This document shows positions 1 to 7,436 of a stretch of 23,666 bases of DNA, one piece after another (the first letter of the stretch is position 1; each line of letters begins with the position of its first letter). Made by a program: the position numbers and the translations under genes. Origin of the DNA: CAYUYV01 sp964474635 (GTDB lineage: Bacteria; Pseudomonadota; Alphaproteobacteria; JAJFIK01); assembly GCA_964474635.1 (NCBI GenBank), contig CAYYTT010000050.1, forward strand, positions 1-23,666, written 5' to 3'. The notes below the pieces were generated by a model. That model was not told the origin of the DNA, did not search any database, and saw nothing but the letters and a program-made list of their open reading frames with translations.

Positions 1-1
1 C

Positions 2-997
2 GATCTCGGTACAGCCAACACCCTTGTCTATGTAAAGGGCCGCGGCATCGTCCTTAACGAACCCTCCGTGGTCGCCATTATCGCCAAGGGCGGAAAAAAA
101 CAGGTTCTCGCGGTTGGCAACGACGCCAAAATGATGCTGGGCCGTACTCCGGGAAACATTGAAGCCATTCGCCCCATGCGGGACGGCGTGATTGCCGATT
201 TCGAAGTTGCCGAGGAAATGATCAAGCATTTCATCCGCAAGGTTCACAATCGCTCCAGCTTTGCCAACCCCCTTATTGTTGTGTGCGTTCCGTCCGGATC
301 GACGGCCGTTGAGCGCCGCGCCATTCAGGAATCGGCCCTTTCGGCCGGCGCGCGCCGGGTTTACCTGATCGAAGAGCCGATGGCGGCCGCGATCGGCGCG
401 GGACTGCCCGTGACCGAGCCCACGGGTTCCATGGTCGTTGATATCGGCGGCGGTACAACGGAAGTGGCTGTGCTGTCCCTGGGCGGGATTGTGTATTCCC
501 GGTCGGTCCGCGTGGGCGGCGACAAGATGGATGACGCCGTCGTGGCCTTCATCCGCAGGCACCATAATCTTCTGATTGGTGAGAGCACCGCGGAACGGAT
601 CAAGAAGCAGGTCGGGTCCGCCATGATCCCGCCCGATGGCCAAGGCGACTCCGTGGACATCAAGGGCCGTGATCTGATGAACGGCGTGCCGAAAGAGATC
701 ACCATCACCCAAAAGCAGGTGGCCGAGGCGCTCGCCGAGCCCGTGGGCGCCATTGTGGAGGCCGTGAAGGTCGCGCTCGAGGCCACGCCGCCGGAACTTG
801 CCGCCGACATCGTGGACAAGGGCATTGTGCTGACGGGCGGCGGGGCGCTGCTTCAGCATCTCGACCAGGTGCTGCGCGATGAAACGGGTCTGCCGGTGAG
901 CCTCGCCGACGAGCCCCTGTCATGCGTCGCCTTGGGCACGGGCAAGGCGCTCGAGCAGCACAAGAAAATGCGCCACGTCCTGTCGACCGTTTACTGA
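2..997 (+). CDS. mreB: Rod shape-determining protein MreB (5' partial)
   Basis: Bacterial actin that polymerises under the inner membrane and positions the elongation machinery. The reading frame is already open at base 2, where it encodes DLGTANTLVYVKGRGIVLNE, the phosphate-1 loop of MreB, so about 15 N-terminal residues lie outside the window; the GTG at 68 is an internal valine, not the start. Further actin-fold signatures are visible: VVDIGGGTTEVAV (phosphate-2 loop), GGDKMDDAVVAFIRRHHNLLIGE, and LTGGGALLQHLD (adenosine motif). 331 residues are present against about 345 for the family, and the C-terminus is complete. It heads the mreBCD-mrdA-rodA cluster but is separated from mreC by an unusually long 370-bp gap, so mreC may have an additional promoter. 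Family assignment is secure. Confidence 0.97.
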   Translation, partial: DLGTANTLVYVKGRGIVLNEPSVVAIIAKGGKKQVLAVGNDAKMMLGRTPGNIEAIRPMRDGVIADFEVAEEMIKHFIRKVHNRSSFANPLIVVCVPSGSTAVERRAIQESALSAGARRVYLIEEPMAAAIGAGLPVTEPTGSMVVDIGGGTTEVAVLSLGGIVYSRSVRVGGDKMDDAVVAFIRRHHNLLIGESTAERIKKQVGSAMIPPDGQGDSVDIKGRDLMNGVPKEITITQKQVAEALAEPVGAIVEAVKVALEATPPELAADIVDKGIVLTGGGALLQHLDQVLRDETGLPVSLADEPLSCVALGTGKALEQHKKMRHVLSTVY

Positions 998-1367
998 TCC
1001 GGTCGAGACCCGTACAGTTTTGCAGCTCGCTATGCGTCAATGACCGTACCGGGTGACCCGGTGCGGCACCGACTTTGCGTGGACGGTATTTGCATGAACG
1101 GTAAATGGGACGAGCCAAACGTGGCATGAGCCATTGATGGCATGAACCATAAATGACGGGGCCGAAGGGGGGCCGGGTCGGGCGGCAACGCCATCGGACC
1201 GGATACGGATGCCTCAACTGCGCATTGGTGTCAGCCAGGCCACGCCGTGGAGCGGACGCAGCTTTCGATTGCGCCGCGGCGGGGCAGGCGCGACACTTGA
1301 CGATTAGGGTTGAATTGGTGCCGGCCAGGGGTAATGGCCGGGACAAGCGATCGGGGACACAGGGACT
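998..1367. other. mreB-mreC intergenic region (370 bp)
   Basis: I see no convincing gene here. Just after mreB there are two overlapping hairpin-capable palindromes: ACCGGG-TGA-CCCGGT (1048-1062) and GGTGC-G-GCACC (1060-1070). Neither is followed by a T-run. Then comes the degenerate 16-bp tandem repeat (1076-1154, listed separately). A weak promoter-like pair, TTGAAT (1310-1315) and TAATGG (1332-1337) with 16 bp between, lies about 30 bp upstream of the mreC start; it is only suggestive. The spacer may carry a terminator or processing site for mreB and a separate promoter for mreCD-mrdA-rodA. Confidence 0.5.
1076..1154. repeat. Degenerate 15-16-bp tandem repeat, five units
   Basis: Units start at 1076 (15 bp), 1091, 1107, 1123 and 1139. 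The best-conserved copies are GGCATGAGCCATTGAT (1123-1138) and GGCATGAACCATAAAT (1139-1154). The 1091 unit, TGCATGAACGGTAAAT, matches the 1139 unit at 13 of 16 positions, and the 1107 unit is the most diverged. Short dyads sit inside the array, for example GCCAT-TG-ATGGC at 1130-1141. It is non-coding and lies 214 bp upstream of mreC. It may be a decayed tandem duplication or an array of protein-binding sites; the sequence alone does not decide. Confidence 0.6.
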
Positions 1368-2489
1368 GTGCTTCATCACCCGTCGACCTCGGACAAAAAC
1401 GCATCGGCGGCCCGTACGGCGCCGGTCCGATCCTTTTTCGGCCTTGTCGTGGCCGCTCTGGTCATTTTGTTCTTGGGCCGCACCAACAGCGACACACTGG
1501 ACAATCTGCGCGTTCAAGCCGCGGAGACTTTCTCGGGCTTTTTCACGGTGTTCTCGGGCCCGGTGTCGAGCGCGGTGAGCTGGGCGGACGGCTTCCAGAA
1601 CCTGGTTCTGGTATACCGGGAGAACGAACGCCTGCGGATCGAAAACCGGCGCCTGTTGGACTGGAAAGCCCATGCGGAACGGCTCCAGTCCAGGATTGCC
1701 CGGTACAACGCCCTTCTCAACGTTCAGATCGAGGCCGGTATTGACTATGTGACGGCCCGGGCCGTCGCGGACGGGGGCGGGGCTTTCGTGCGCACCCAGG
1801 TGATCAATGCGGGCCGGCGCGACGGCGTGGCCAAGGGTCAGGCGGTCGTGAATCACAAGGGGCTCGTGGGCCGGGTCGTTGGTGCGGGCGAGACGACAGC
1901 ACGGGTTTTGTTGGTGACAGACCTGAACAGCCGCGTGCCGGTCATGATCGGTGATCAGGGACAACGGGCAATCCTCACCGGCGACAACAGCGCGCAGCCG
2001 CGCCTGCAATTCCTCATGGCGACCGGCAAGGTCGAAGTGGGCGATGCTGTCATGACCTCCGGAGACGGCGGGATCCTGCCCCCGGGGCTGCCCATCGGTG
2101 TTGTGGCTGGCATCGATCAGGTGGGCGACTACCGGGTCGTCTGGTATCCCCATGACGGGCCCATCGATGCGGTCCGTGTTCTGAAATACAGTTTCCCGGC
2201 CAATCTAGACGCGATCGATGGTGCGGGCGTTGGCCGGGACACTGGCGCGGCGTCCATGGGCGCGGGCTCGGGTGCCTGCGATTGTGAAACGCACACAAGC
2301 GCCCGTGAGTTGGGGGCGAGCCCCATGGCCGCCGCCGCGCTGCCGGCCACGCCCCCCTCGGCCACGACCCCGCGGGCCAACGGGCTGCCGGCCAATGGGC
2401 TGCCGGCTACGGGGGCGCCCACCACGGGGCTGCAGGCTGTGACGCCGGCGGTTCCAGGCGGACAAGGGGCCAGCGATGCCCCGCAATGA
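1368..2489 (+). CDS. mreC: Rod shape-determining protein MreC
   Basis: Bitopic inner-membrane protein whose periplasmic part forms filaments that activate PBP2-RodA. The GTG start gives a short cytoplasmic N-terminus, then a membrane segment (FFGLVVAALVILFLG, about residues 24-38), a coiled coil around residues 80-115 (YRENERLRIENRRLLDWKAH), and the MreC beta-barrel core with VINAGRRDGVAKGQAVV and GLVGRVVGAGETTARVLLVTD. A GGGGA at 1353-1357 and an AGGGA at 1361-1365 could serve as ribosome binding sites. The protein is 373 residues, longer than the roughly 280-330 typical of the family, because about 85 residues of Ala/Pro/Gly-rich low-complexity tail, with an ANGLP repeat, follow the core. 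The 3' end overlaps mreD by 14 bp, implying translational coupling. Function is secure; exact start is moderately sure. Confidence 0.93.
   Translation: MLHHPSTSDKNASAARTAPVRSFFGLVVAALVILFLGRTNSDTLDNLRVQAAETFSGFFTVFSGPVSSAVSWADGFQNLVLVYRENERLRIENRRLLDWKAHAERLQSRIARYNALLNVQIEAGIDYVTARAVADGGGAFVRTQVINAGRRDGVAKGQAVVNHKGLVGRVVGAGETTARVLLVTDLNSRVPVMIGDQGQRAILTGDNSAQPRLQFLMATGKVEVGDAVMTSGDGGILPPGLPIGVVAGIDQVGDYRVVWYPHDGPIDAVRVLKYSFPANLDAIDGAGVGRDTGAASMGAGSGACDCETHTSARELGASPMAAAALPATPPSATTPRANGLPANGLPATGAPTTGLQAVTPAVPGGQGASDAPQ
2380..2440 (+). repeat. 15-bp coding repeat in the mreC tail (ANGLP units)
   Basis: Successive 15-bp units encode ANGLP, ANGLP, ATGAP and TTGLQ. The first two are nearly identical (GCCAACGGGCTGCCG and GCCAATGGGCTGCCG) and the next two are increasingly diverged. 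It lies in the predicted periplasmic, disordered C-terminal tail of MreC, so copy-number change would stay in frame. Confidence 0.55.
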
Positions 2490-3024
2490 CGCCGGCATGG
2501 CCGCGACCGCTCCGACCAATACGGCACGGCCGTTTTTCATCCTCCTGACGGCCCTCGGGTCCTGTCTTGCGGTGCTGATCCAGCTTTTGCCCTTCGGCAC
2601 CGTGGAAACGATCCCCCTGGCGCCGGCCTTTGCGCTGATTGCGCTCTTTTACTGGGCGGTCCACACGCCGGAGATCTGTCCACCCTGGATCCCGTTCGTA
2701 TGCGGCCTGTTTCAGGACATCTTGTCCGGCGGTCCCTTGGGGTTCTGGGCGCTGATTTACGTGATTGTGTTCCAGGCGGTGTTGCAGAACCGGCTGTTCT
2801 TCCGCGCCAATGCGGGGGACTTCCTGCCCTGGGCCGGGTTCGCCATGGTTGCCGTGCTGACAAGCGCCCTCGCCTGGGCGGCGGGAAGTGTGTATTTTGG
2901 GCAATTGATGTCGCCGATACCCGTCTTGGGGCAAATGGGGATCACGGCGTTGTGCTACCCGGTTCTGGCCCACGTCATGCTGCGGATCGGTCGGATGTTC
3001 GGGGTATCCGAGGCACGTGCGTGA
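2476..3024 (+). CDS. mreD: Rod shape-determining protein MreD
   Basis: Small polytopic inner-membrane protein of the elongation complex, partner of MreC. The 182-residue product is strongly hydrophobic, with likely membrane segments including FFILLTALGSCLAVLIQLLPF, FALIALFYWAVHT, FALLY-type stretches around FGPLGFWALIYVIVFQAVL-like sequence (GFWALIYVIVFQAVL) and WAGFAMVAVLTSALAWAAG. The signature FQDILSGGPLGFWAL is typical of MreD. The ATG lies inside the last codons of mreC (14-bp overlap), so it is probably translated by coupling. The length matches the family (about 160-185). It is followed 56 bp later by mrdA. Confidence 0.9.
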   Translation: MPRNDAGMAATAPTNTARPFFILLTALGSCLAVLIQLLPFGTVETIPLAPAFALIALFYWAVHTPEICPPWIPFVCGLFQDILSGGPLGFWALIYVIVFQAVLQNRLFFRANAGDFLPWAGFAMVAVLTSALAWAAGSVYFGQLMSPIPVLGQMGITALCYPVLAHVMLRIGRMFGVSEARA

Positions 3025-3080
3025 CCCCGCCCAGGGCGGAACGCGCGACCCTGCGTAACAGTGAGATCGGGTGAACGGCC

Positions 3081-4979
3081 ATGGTGGAAGGACGGGATCA
3101 GGCCCGGCAGCAACGGTTCACCCGGCGGGCCTTCGTGATGGCCGGCGGGGCCATGGGTGTGTTCGGCCTTTTGTTTTCGCGCCTGTACCAGCTCCAGGTC
3201 CTGGAAGCGAACCACTACGCGATCAAGGCGAAGGAAAACAGCATCAAGGTGCGCCTCCTGTCGCCGCTCCGCGGGCGGATTGTCGATCGCTTCGGCGTTG
3301 AGCTGGCGGGCAACCGGCAAAACCTGCAAATCAATCTGGTGCCCGAAGATACCCTTGGCCGCCCGGCCGAGGACATCATCGCGGAACTGGGCCGGTTGAT
3401 CGATATTCCCGAGTATCGCCGCGAACGCATCCTGCGACAAATCAGCCGGAATGCCCCCTTCGTGCCCGTGACGATTACGGAAAATCTCACCTGGCAGGAA
3501 TTCGCGCAGATCAATCTGATGAGCCCGGATCTGCCCGGCGTCCAGCCAGAGGTTGGCGACACCCGGTTCTATCCGTTCGCGGAAGGGCTTGCCCATGTGG
3601 TGGGCTATGTGGGCGCGGTGTCCGACGACGTGGAAGACGACGACCCGTTGCTCAGCTTGCCCGGATTTCGCATCGGGCGCTCCGGGATCGAGCAGAAGGT
3701 CGACACGGCGCTGCGCGGCAAGGCAGGCTCGCGCCAGGTCGAAGTGAATGCCGGCGGGCGCATCATCCGCGAGCTGGAGCGCAAGGAAGGCGTTTCCGGC
3801 GCGGAAGTCCTGCTGACCCTCGATATGGGCATCCAAAAAGTCGCCAATGAGCAGTTGGCGGGCGAAAGCGGCGCCGCCGTGGTGATGGATATTCACACGG
3901 GCGAATTGATGGCGCTGGTCTCCCAGCCCGGATTTGACCCCAATGCCTTCAGCAATGGGCTGACCCAGAGCGACTGGAACGCGCTGCTCGCCAACGAATA
4001 CAAGCCCCTGATCAACAAGGCCGTGCAGGGACAGTATCCGCCCGGATCGACCGTGAAGCCGCTGGTGGCCCTTGCCGCGCTCGAACACAATCTGATGCGC
4101 CCCGATGAGACCGTGACCTGCACGGGCAAGACGACCCTGGGCAATCACGATTTCCACTGCTGGAAGCGCGGCGGGCACGGCGTCATGAATATGCATGACG
4201 GCATTAAGCACTCTTGCGATGTGTATTTCTGGGAGGCGGCGCGCCGCCTCGGCGTCGACCGCATGGCCGAGACATTCCGTAAGTTCGGTCTCGGTGAAGT
4301 CTCCGGGGTCGAGGTGCCGAACGAGAAGTCCGGGCTTGTGCCCACGCGGGGCTGGAAGCTTGCCGTGACCGGCCAGCCCTGGGTCCAGGGCGAGAGCTAC
4401 AATATGGGCATTGGCCAGGGCTACATGCTCTCCACACCGCTCCAACTCGCGGTGATGACCGCGCGGATGGCGAATGGCGGCCGGTCGGTCGTGCCGCGTA
4501 TCGTCCGTGCCCATGGCGACACCCTTGTGCTCAATCAGGAGGCCGCGCCCCAGATCGAGGTGGCGTCGCGCAATCTCGCGGTGGTGCGCCGGGCGATGGA
4601 CGCGGTGACCAATGAAGTGCGGGGCACGGGCTTTGGCGCGCGTCTCGACGGGGACGGATTGTCCATGGCCGGCAAGACCGGCACGGCCCAGGTGCGCCGC
4701 ATCAGCCGCGCCGAGCGCGAATTGCGTGTGCGCAAGAACGAGGAACTGCCCTGGCGCCTGCGCGACCACGCCCTCTTCATCGGTTATGGGCCCGTGGACG
4801 CGCCGCGCTATGCGGTGTCGGTGATCGTGGAGCACGGAGGAAGCGGCTCCAAATCCGCCGCGCCCAAGGCCCGGGAAATCATGCGCGCGACCCTGACGCG
4901 CGACCCCTCCAGCCATACGCCCTCCGGACCAAAACTGCGCATCGGTGAGCGTTCCCGTGACGGGGAGGGCCAAACCTGA
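3081..4979 (+). CDS. mrdA: Penicillin-binding protein 2 (elongasome transpeptidase)
   Basis: Class B penicillin-binding protein that cross-links the glycan strands made by RodA. One N-terminal membrane anchor lies around residues 17-36, followed by the pedestal domain (RGRIVDRFGVELAGN at 64-78) and the transpeptidase domain. The catalytic motifs are intact: SxxK is S323-T-V-K326 within PPGSTVK, SxD is S378-C-D380 within KHSCD (SxD in place of SxN is usual in PBP2), and KTG is K532-T-G534 within AGKTGTA. At 632 residues it has the usual length for PBP2. The start follows GGGTGA-like sequence. Its stop overlaps the rodA start as ATGA. The cognate PBP2-RodA pairing is clear from adjacency. Confidence 0.96.
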   Translation: MVEGRDQARQQRFTRRAFVMAGGAMGVFGLLFSRLYQLQVLEANHYAIKAKENSIKVRLLSPLRGRIVDRFGVELAGNRQNLQINLVPEDTLGRPAEDIIAELGRLIDIPEYRRERILRQISRNAPFVPVTITENLTWQEFAQINLMSPDLPGVQPEVGDTRFYPFAEGLAHVVGYVGAVSDDVEDDDPLLSLPGFRIGRSGIEQKVDTALRGKAGSRQVEVNAGGRIIRELERKEGVSGAEVLLTLDMGIQKVANEQLAGESGAAVVMDIHTGELMALVSQPGFDPNAFSNGLTQSDWNALLANEYKPLINKAVQGQYPPGSTVKPLVALAALEHNLMRPDETVTCTGKTTLGNHDFHCWKRGGHGVMNMHDGIKHSCDVYFWEAARRLGVDRMAETFRKFGLGEVSGVEVPNEKSGLVPTRGWKLAVTGQPWVQGESYNMGIGQGYMLSTPLQLAVMTARMANGGRSVVPRIVRAHGDTLVLNQEAAPQIEVASRNLAVVRRAMDAVTNEVRGTGFGARLDGDGLSMAGKTGTAQVRRISRAERELRVRKNEELPWRLRDHALFIGYGPVDAPRYAVSVIVEHGGSGSKSAAPKAREIMRATLTRDPSSHTPSGPKLRIGERSRDGEGQT

Positions 4980-6130
4980 TGATGCTGGACAGCTTCAGTC
5001 ACGGCGGAAGCCGGCGCTCGGAACTGCGCTACAAGCTCATGGAGTTCAATTGGGGCTTCTTGTTCCTGCTCTGCGTCATCGCGGGCTTTGGCTTCATGAT
5101 GCTCTATTCGGTGGGTGAGGGCTGGCGGCCCTGGGCCATGCCCCAGATCGTGCGCTTCGGTGTCGGTGTCGGGATCTTGATGGTCGTGGCCATGATCGAT
5201 GTGCGGGTCTGGATGCGGCTCGCCTATCCCGCCTATGCGGGGGCGCTGGTCTTGCTTGTCGGGGTGGAACTGTTCGGCACCGTCGGCATGGGCGCCCAGC
5301 GCTGGATCGACCTGGGCGTGATCCAGCTGCAGCCGTCTGAACTGATGAAAATCTCCCTCGTTCTGGCGCTGGCGCGGTATTTCCATGGGCTGGAGCTTGA
5401 TTCCGTTTCGCACCCCATGGTGATCCTGCCGCCGGTGATCATGATCTGTATTCCGACGGCCCTGGTGCTGCTGCAGCCTGACCTGGGCACGGCCATCCTG
5501 CTCGCCGCCGGCGGGGGCGCGATCATTTTCCTGGCCGGGATCCACTGGTCTTACCTGATTGGGGGGCTGGCGCTTGTGGTCGCGGCCGTGCCCGTGGGCT
5601 GGCAATTCCTGCATGATTATCAGCGCCAGCGGGTCTTCACGTTCCTGGATCCGGAGCGTGATCCCCTGGGCGCGGGCTATCACATTCTACAGTCCAAAAT
5701 CGCCCTCGGCTCCGGCGGCGTGTTCGGCAAGGGCTTCCTGCGCGGGACGCAGGCCCATCTCGATTTCCTGCCTGAAAAACAAACCGACTTTATCTTCACG
5801 ATGCTCGCCGAAGAGTTGGGGCTTGTGGGCGCGGGCAGCCTGTTGCTCCTTTACATCCTCGTGGCGGCCTATGGGCTAAGCGTGGCCTTGCGCTCGCGCA
5901 ACCATTTCGGCCGGCTTGTGGCCATGGGCATCGTGGTGACGTTCCTGCTCTACATCTTCATTAATGTGTCGATGGTGATGGGCCTTGTGCCGGTTGTGGG
6001 TGTGCCCTTGCCCCTGGTCTCCTATGGCGGTACGTCCATGATGACGCTGATGTTTGGCTTCGGGCTGCTCATGAGCGTGCACATCCACCGTCACGAGGAA
6101 ATGGCCCGCTCGCCGATCTCCATCTGGTAG
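4979..6130 (+). CDS. rodA: Rod complex peptidoglycan glycosyltransferase RodA
   Basis: SEDS-family integral membrane enzyme that polymerises lipid II during cell elongation in complex with PBP2. The 383-residue product has about ten hydrophobic segments and the SEDS signatures GAQRWIDLG (105-113), LQPSELMKI (117-125), LLQPDLGTA (164-172) and FLPEKQTDFIFTMLAEELG (263-281). D270 in QTDF aligns with the essential Asp of RodA (D262 in E. coli, from memory of the family). The C-terminal PLVSYGG motif is present. The start shares bases with the mrdA stop; GGGAGGG within mrdA provides a ribosome binding site about 10 bp upstream. It is the last gene of the shape cluster proper. Confidence 0.96.
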   Translation: MMLDSFSHGGSRRSELRYKLMEFNWGFLFLLCVIAGFGFMMLYSVGEGWRPWAMPQIVRFGVGVGILMVVAMIDVRVWMRLAYPAYAGALVLLVGVELFGTVGMGAQRWIDLGVIQLQPSELMKISLVLALARYFHGLELDSVSHPMVILPPVIMICIPTALVLLQPDLGTAILLAAGGGAIIFLAGIHWSYLIGGLALVVAAVPVGWQFLHDYQRQRVFTFLDPERDPLGAGYHILQSKIALGSGGVFGKGFLRGTQAHLDFLPEKQTDFIFTMLAEELGLVGAGSLLLLYILVAAYGLSVALRSRNHFGRLVAMGIVVTFLLYIFINVSMVMGLVPVVGVPLPLVSYGGTSMMTLMFGFGLLMSVHIHRHEEMARSPISIW

Positions 6131-6173
6131 ACGCGCGAGGGGCCTTGTCCGCCTTGCCTCCCGGAGCCCGTCC

Positions 6174-7436
6174 ATGGCCTTCCGGTTCGTCCACACGGCC
6201 GATCTGCATTTGGATTCCCCCTTGCGCAGCCTTGCGCTTCGCGATGAGGACCTGGCGACGCTGGTCGCGGGCGCAACGCGCGTCGCGCTGACCCGCATTG
6301 TCGATCTGTGCCTGGAGGAGCGCGTCAATGCCCTCCTGATCGCCGGCGACCTCTATGACGGCAGCCAGACCAGCATCAAGACGGGCGTGTTCCTTGCCGA
6401 ACAGCTCCGTCGTCTGGACGAGGCGCAGATCCCTGTCTTCATCATCCGCGGCAACCATGATGCCGAGGCCAAAGAGCTGACGCGGCAGATGGCGTTGCCG
6501 GACACTGTTGTCGTTTTCGACGGTCGGGGCGGGGTGCGCAAGCTTCAGGCCCATGGTGTGGCTATTCACGGGGTCAGTTTCAGCAAGCCCCACGCCCCCG
6601 ACAGTCTGCTCCCCAAGTTTCGTCCCGCCGAGACGGGCATGCGGAACATCGGCATGCTGCACACCAGCCTTGCCGGCGCGCAAGGCCACGATGTCTATGC
6701 GCCCTGCAGCCTCTCCGACCTGACCGGCTTTGGCTATGATTATTGGGCGCTCGGCCATGTCCACAAGCGCCAGATCCATCATACCGCGCCCCATGTGGTT
6801 ATGCCCGGCATGCCCCAGGGCCGCGACATCGGCGAGGCAGGTCCCAAGTCTGTTACCCTCGTGACGATGGACGCCGAGGGCGTGCGGGCGGAGGAACGGA
6901 TCACGTCCTTTGCCGAATTCGCCGGTCTCGCGGTCGATGTGAGCCGCGCTGAGACCTGGCCCGATCTGCTGCGCATTGTGACGGACGCCTTTGAGGGCGC
7001 GGGCACGGCGGCGCGCTCGGACCATGTGATCGCGCGCTTGGTCCTGAAGGGCCACACGCCCTTGCGCTGGCGTATACGCCGCGATCTTGATGTTCTGCAG
7101 GCGGATATTGCCGAGCGCTGCGCCGGCGGGCGCGTCAAGCTCGAAACCCTTGAGGACCGCACCCAAACGCAGCCCAATGCGGGGACCGGTGAGGCGGAGG
7201 CCGCCGATCCGATTGCGGAACTTTTCGGCCTCATGGAAGGGTTGATGGAGGACGCCTCTTTTCGGCGTGAGGCGCACGAGAACCTTGAACAGATGGTCAA
7301 GGCCTTCACCCATGAGCCCGAACTGCGGGACCTGTTCGGCAAGGACGAGACCGCCCAGGCGGAGGTCCTGCGCCGCCTCATGCATGAAGGGGCCCTCGAC
7401 GTGGCGGCGGTGTTGCGCGCGGCGGGGGAGGGGTGA
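6174..7436 (+). CDS. SbcD/YhaO-like metallophosphoesterase (DNA repair exonuclease)
   Basis: Calcineurin-like phosphoesterase of the SbcD/Mre11/YhaO group, expected to be the nuclease partner of the SMC-like ATPase encoded next. All metal-binding motifs are present: D10-L-H12 in TADLHLDSPL, G58-D59-L-Y-D62, G93-N-H-D96 in RGNHDAE, H163 in MLHTSLAG and G194-H-V-H197 in WALGHVHKR. At 420 residues it is close to B. subtilis YhaO. The C-terminal third is not catalytic and probably contacts the ATPase. A GGAG sits 8 bp before the ATG. It lies 43 bp after rodA on the same strand and may be cotranscribed. The stop overlaps the next start (TGATG), consistent with a stoichiometric complex. Substrate and repair role are inferred from the family. 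Confidence 0.9.
   Translation: MAFRFVHTADLHLDSPLRSLALRDEDLATLVAGATRVALTRIVDLCLEERVNALLIAGDLYDGSQTSIKTGVFLAEQLRRLDEAQIPVFIIRGNHDAEAKELTRQMALPDTVVVFDGRGGVRKLQAHGVAIHGVSFSKPHAPDSLLPKFRPAETGMRNIGMLHTSLAGAQGHDVYAPCSLSDLTGFGYDYWALGHVHKRQIHHTAPHVVMPGMPQGRDIGEAGPKSVTLVTMDAEGVRAEERITSFAEFAGLAVDVSRAETWPDLLRIVTDAFEGAGTAARSDHVIARLVLKGHTPLRWRIRRDLDVLQADIAERCAGGRVKLETLEDRTQTQPNAGTGEAEAADPIAELFGLMEGLMEDASFRREAHENLEQMVKAFTHEPELRDLFGKDETAQAEVLRRLMHEGALDVAAVLRAAGEG

Noticed and set aside
1300..1340. Sigma-70-like promoter before mreC
   Set aside because: TTGAAT/TAATGG with 16-bp spacing is a weak match and easily found by chance; mentioned in the spacer entry only.
1153..1578. + strand frame overlapping the start of mreC
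   Set aside because: Arg-rich, no family resemblance, and it conflicts with the mreC membrane anchor frame.
705..2153. 482-codon open frame opposite mreB and mreC
   Set aside because: It crosses two well-supported genes and their spacer; low-complexity Arg/Pro/Ala-rich product without domains, so a shadow frame.
2955..4973. 672-codon open frame opposite mrdA
   Set aside because: It runs antisense to a gene with intact PBP2 motifs; long antisense frames are common in GC-rich codon usage, and the product resembles no family.
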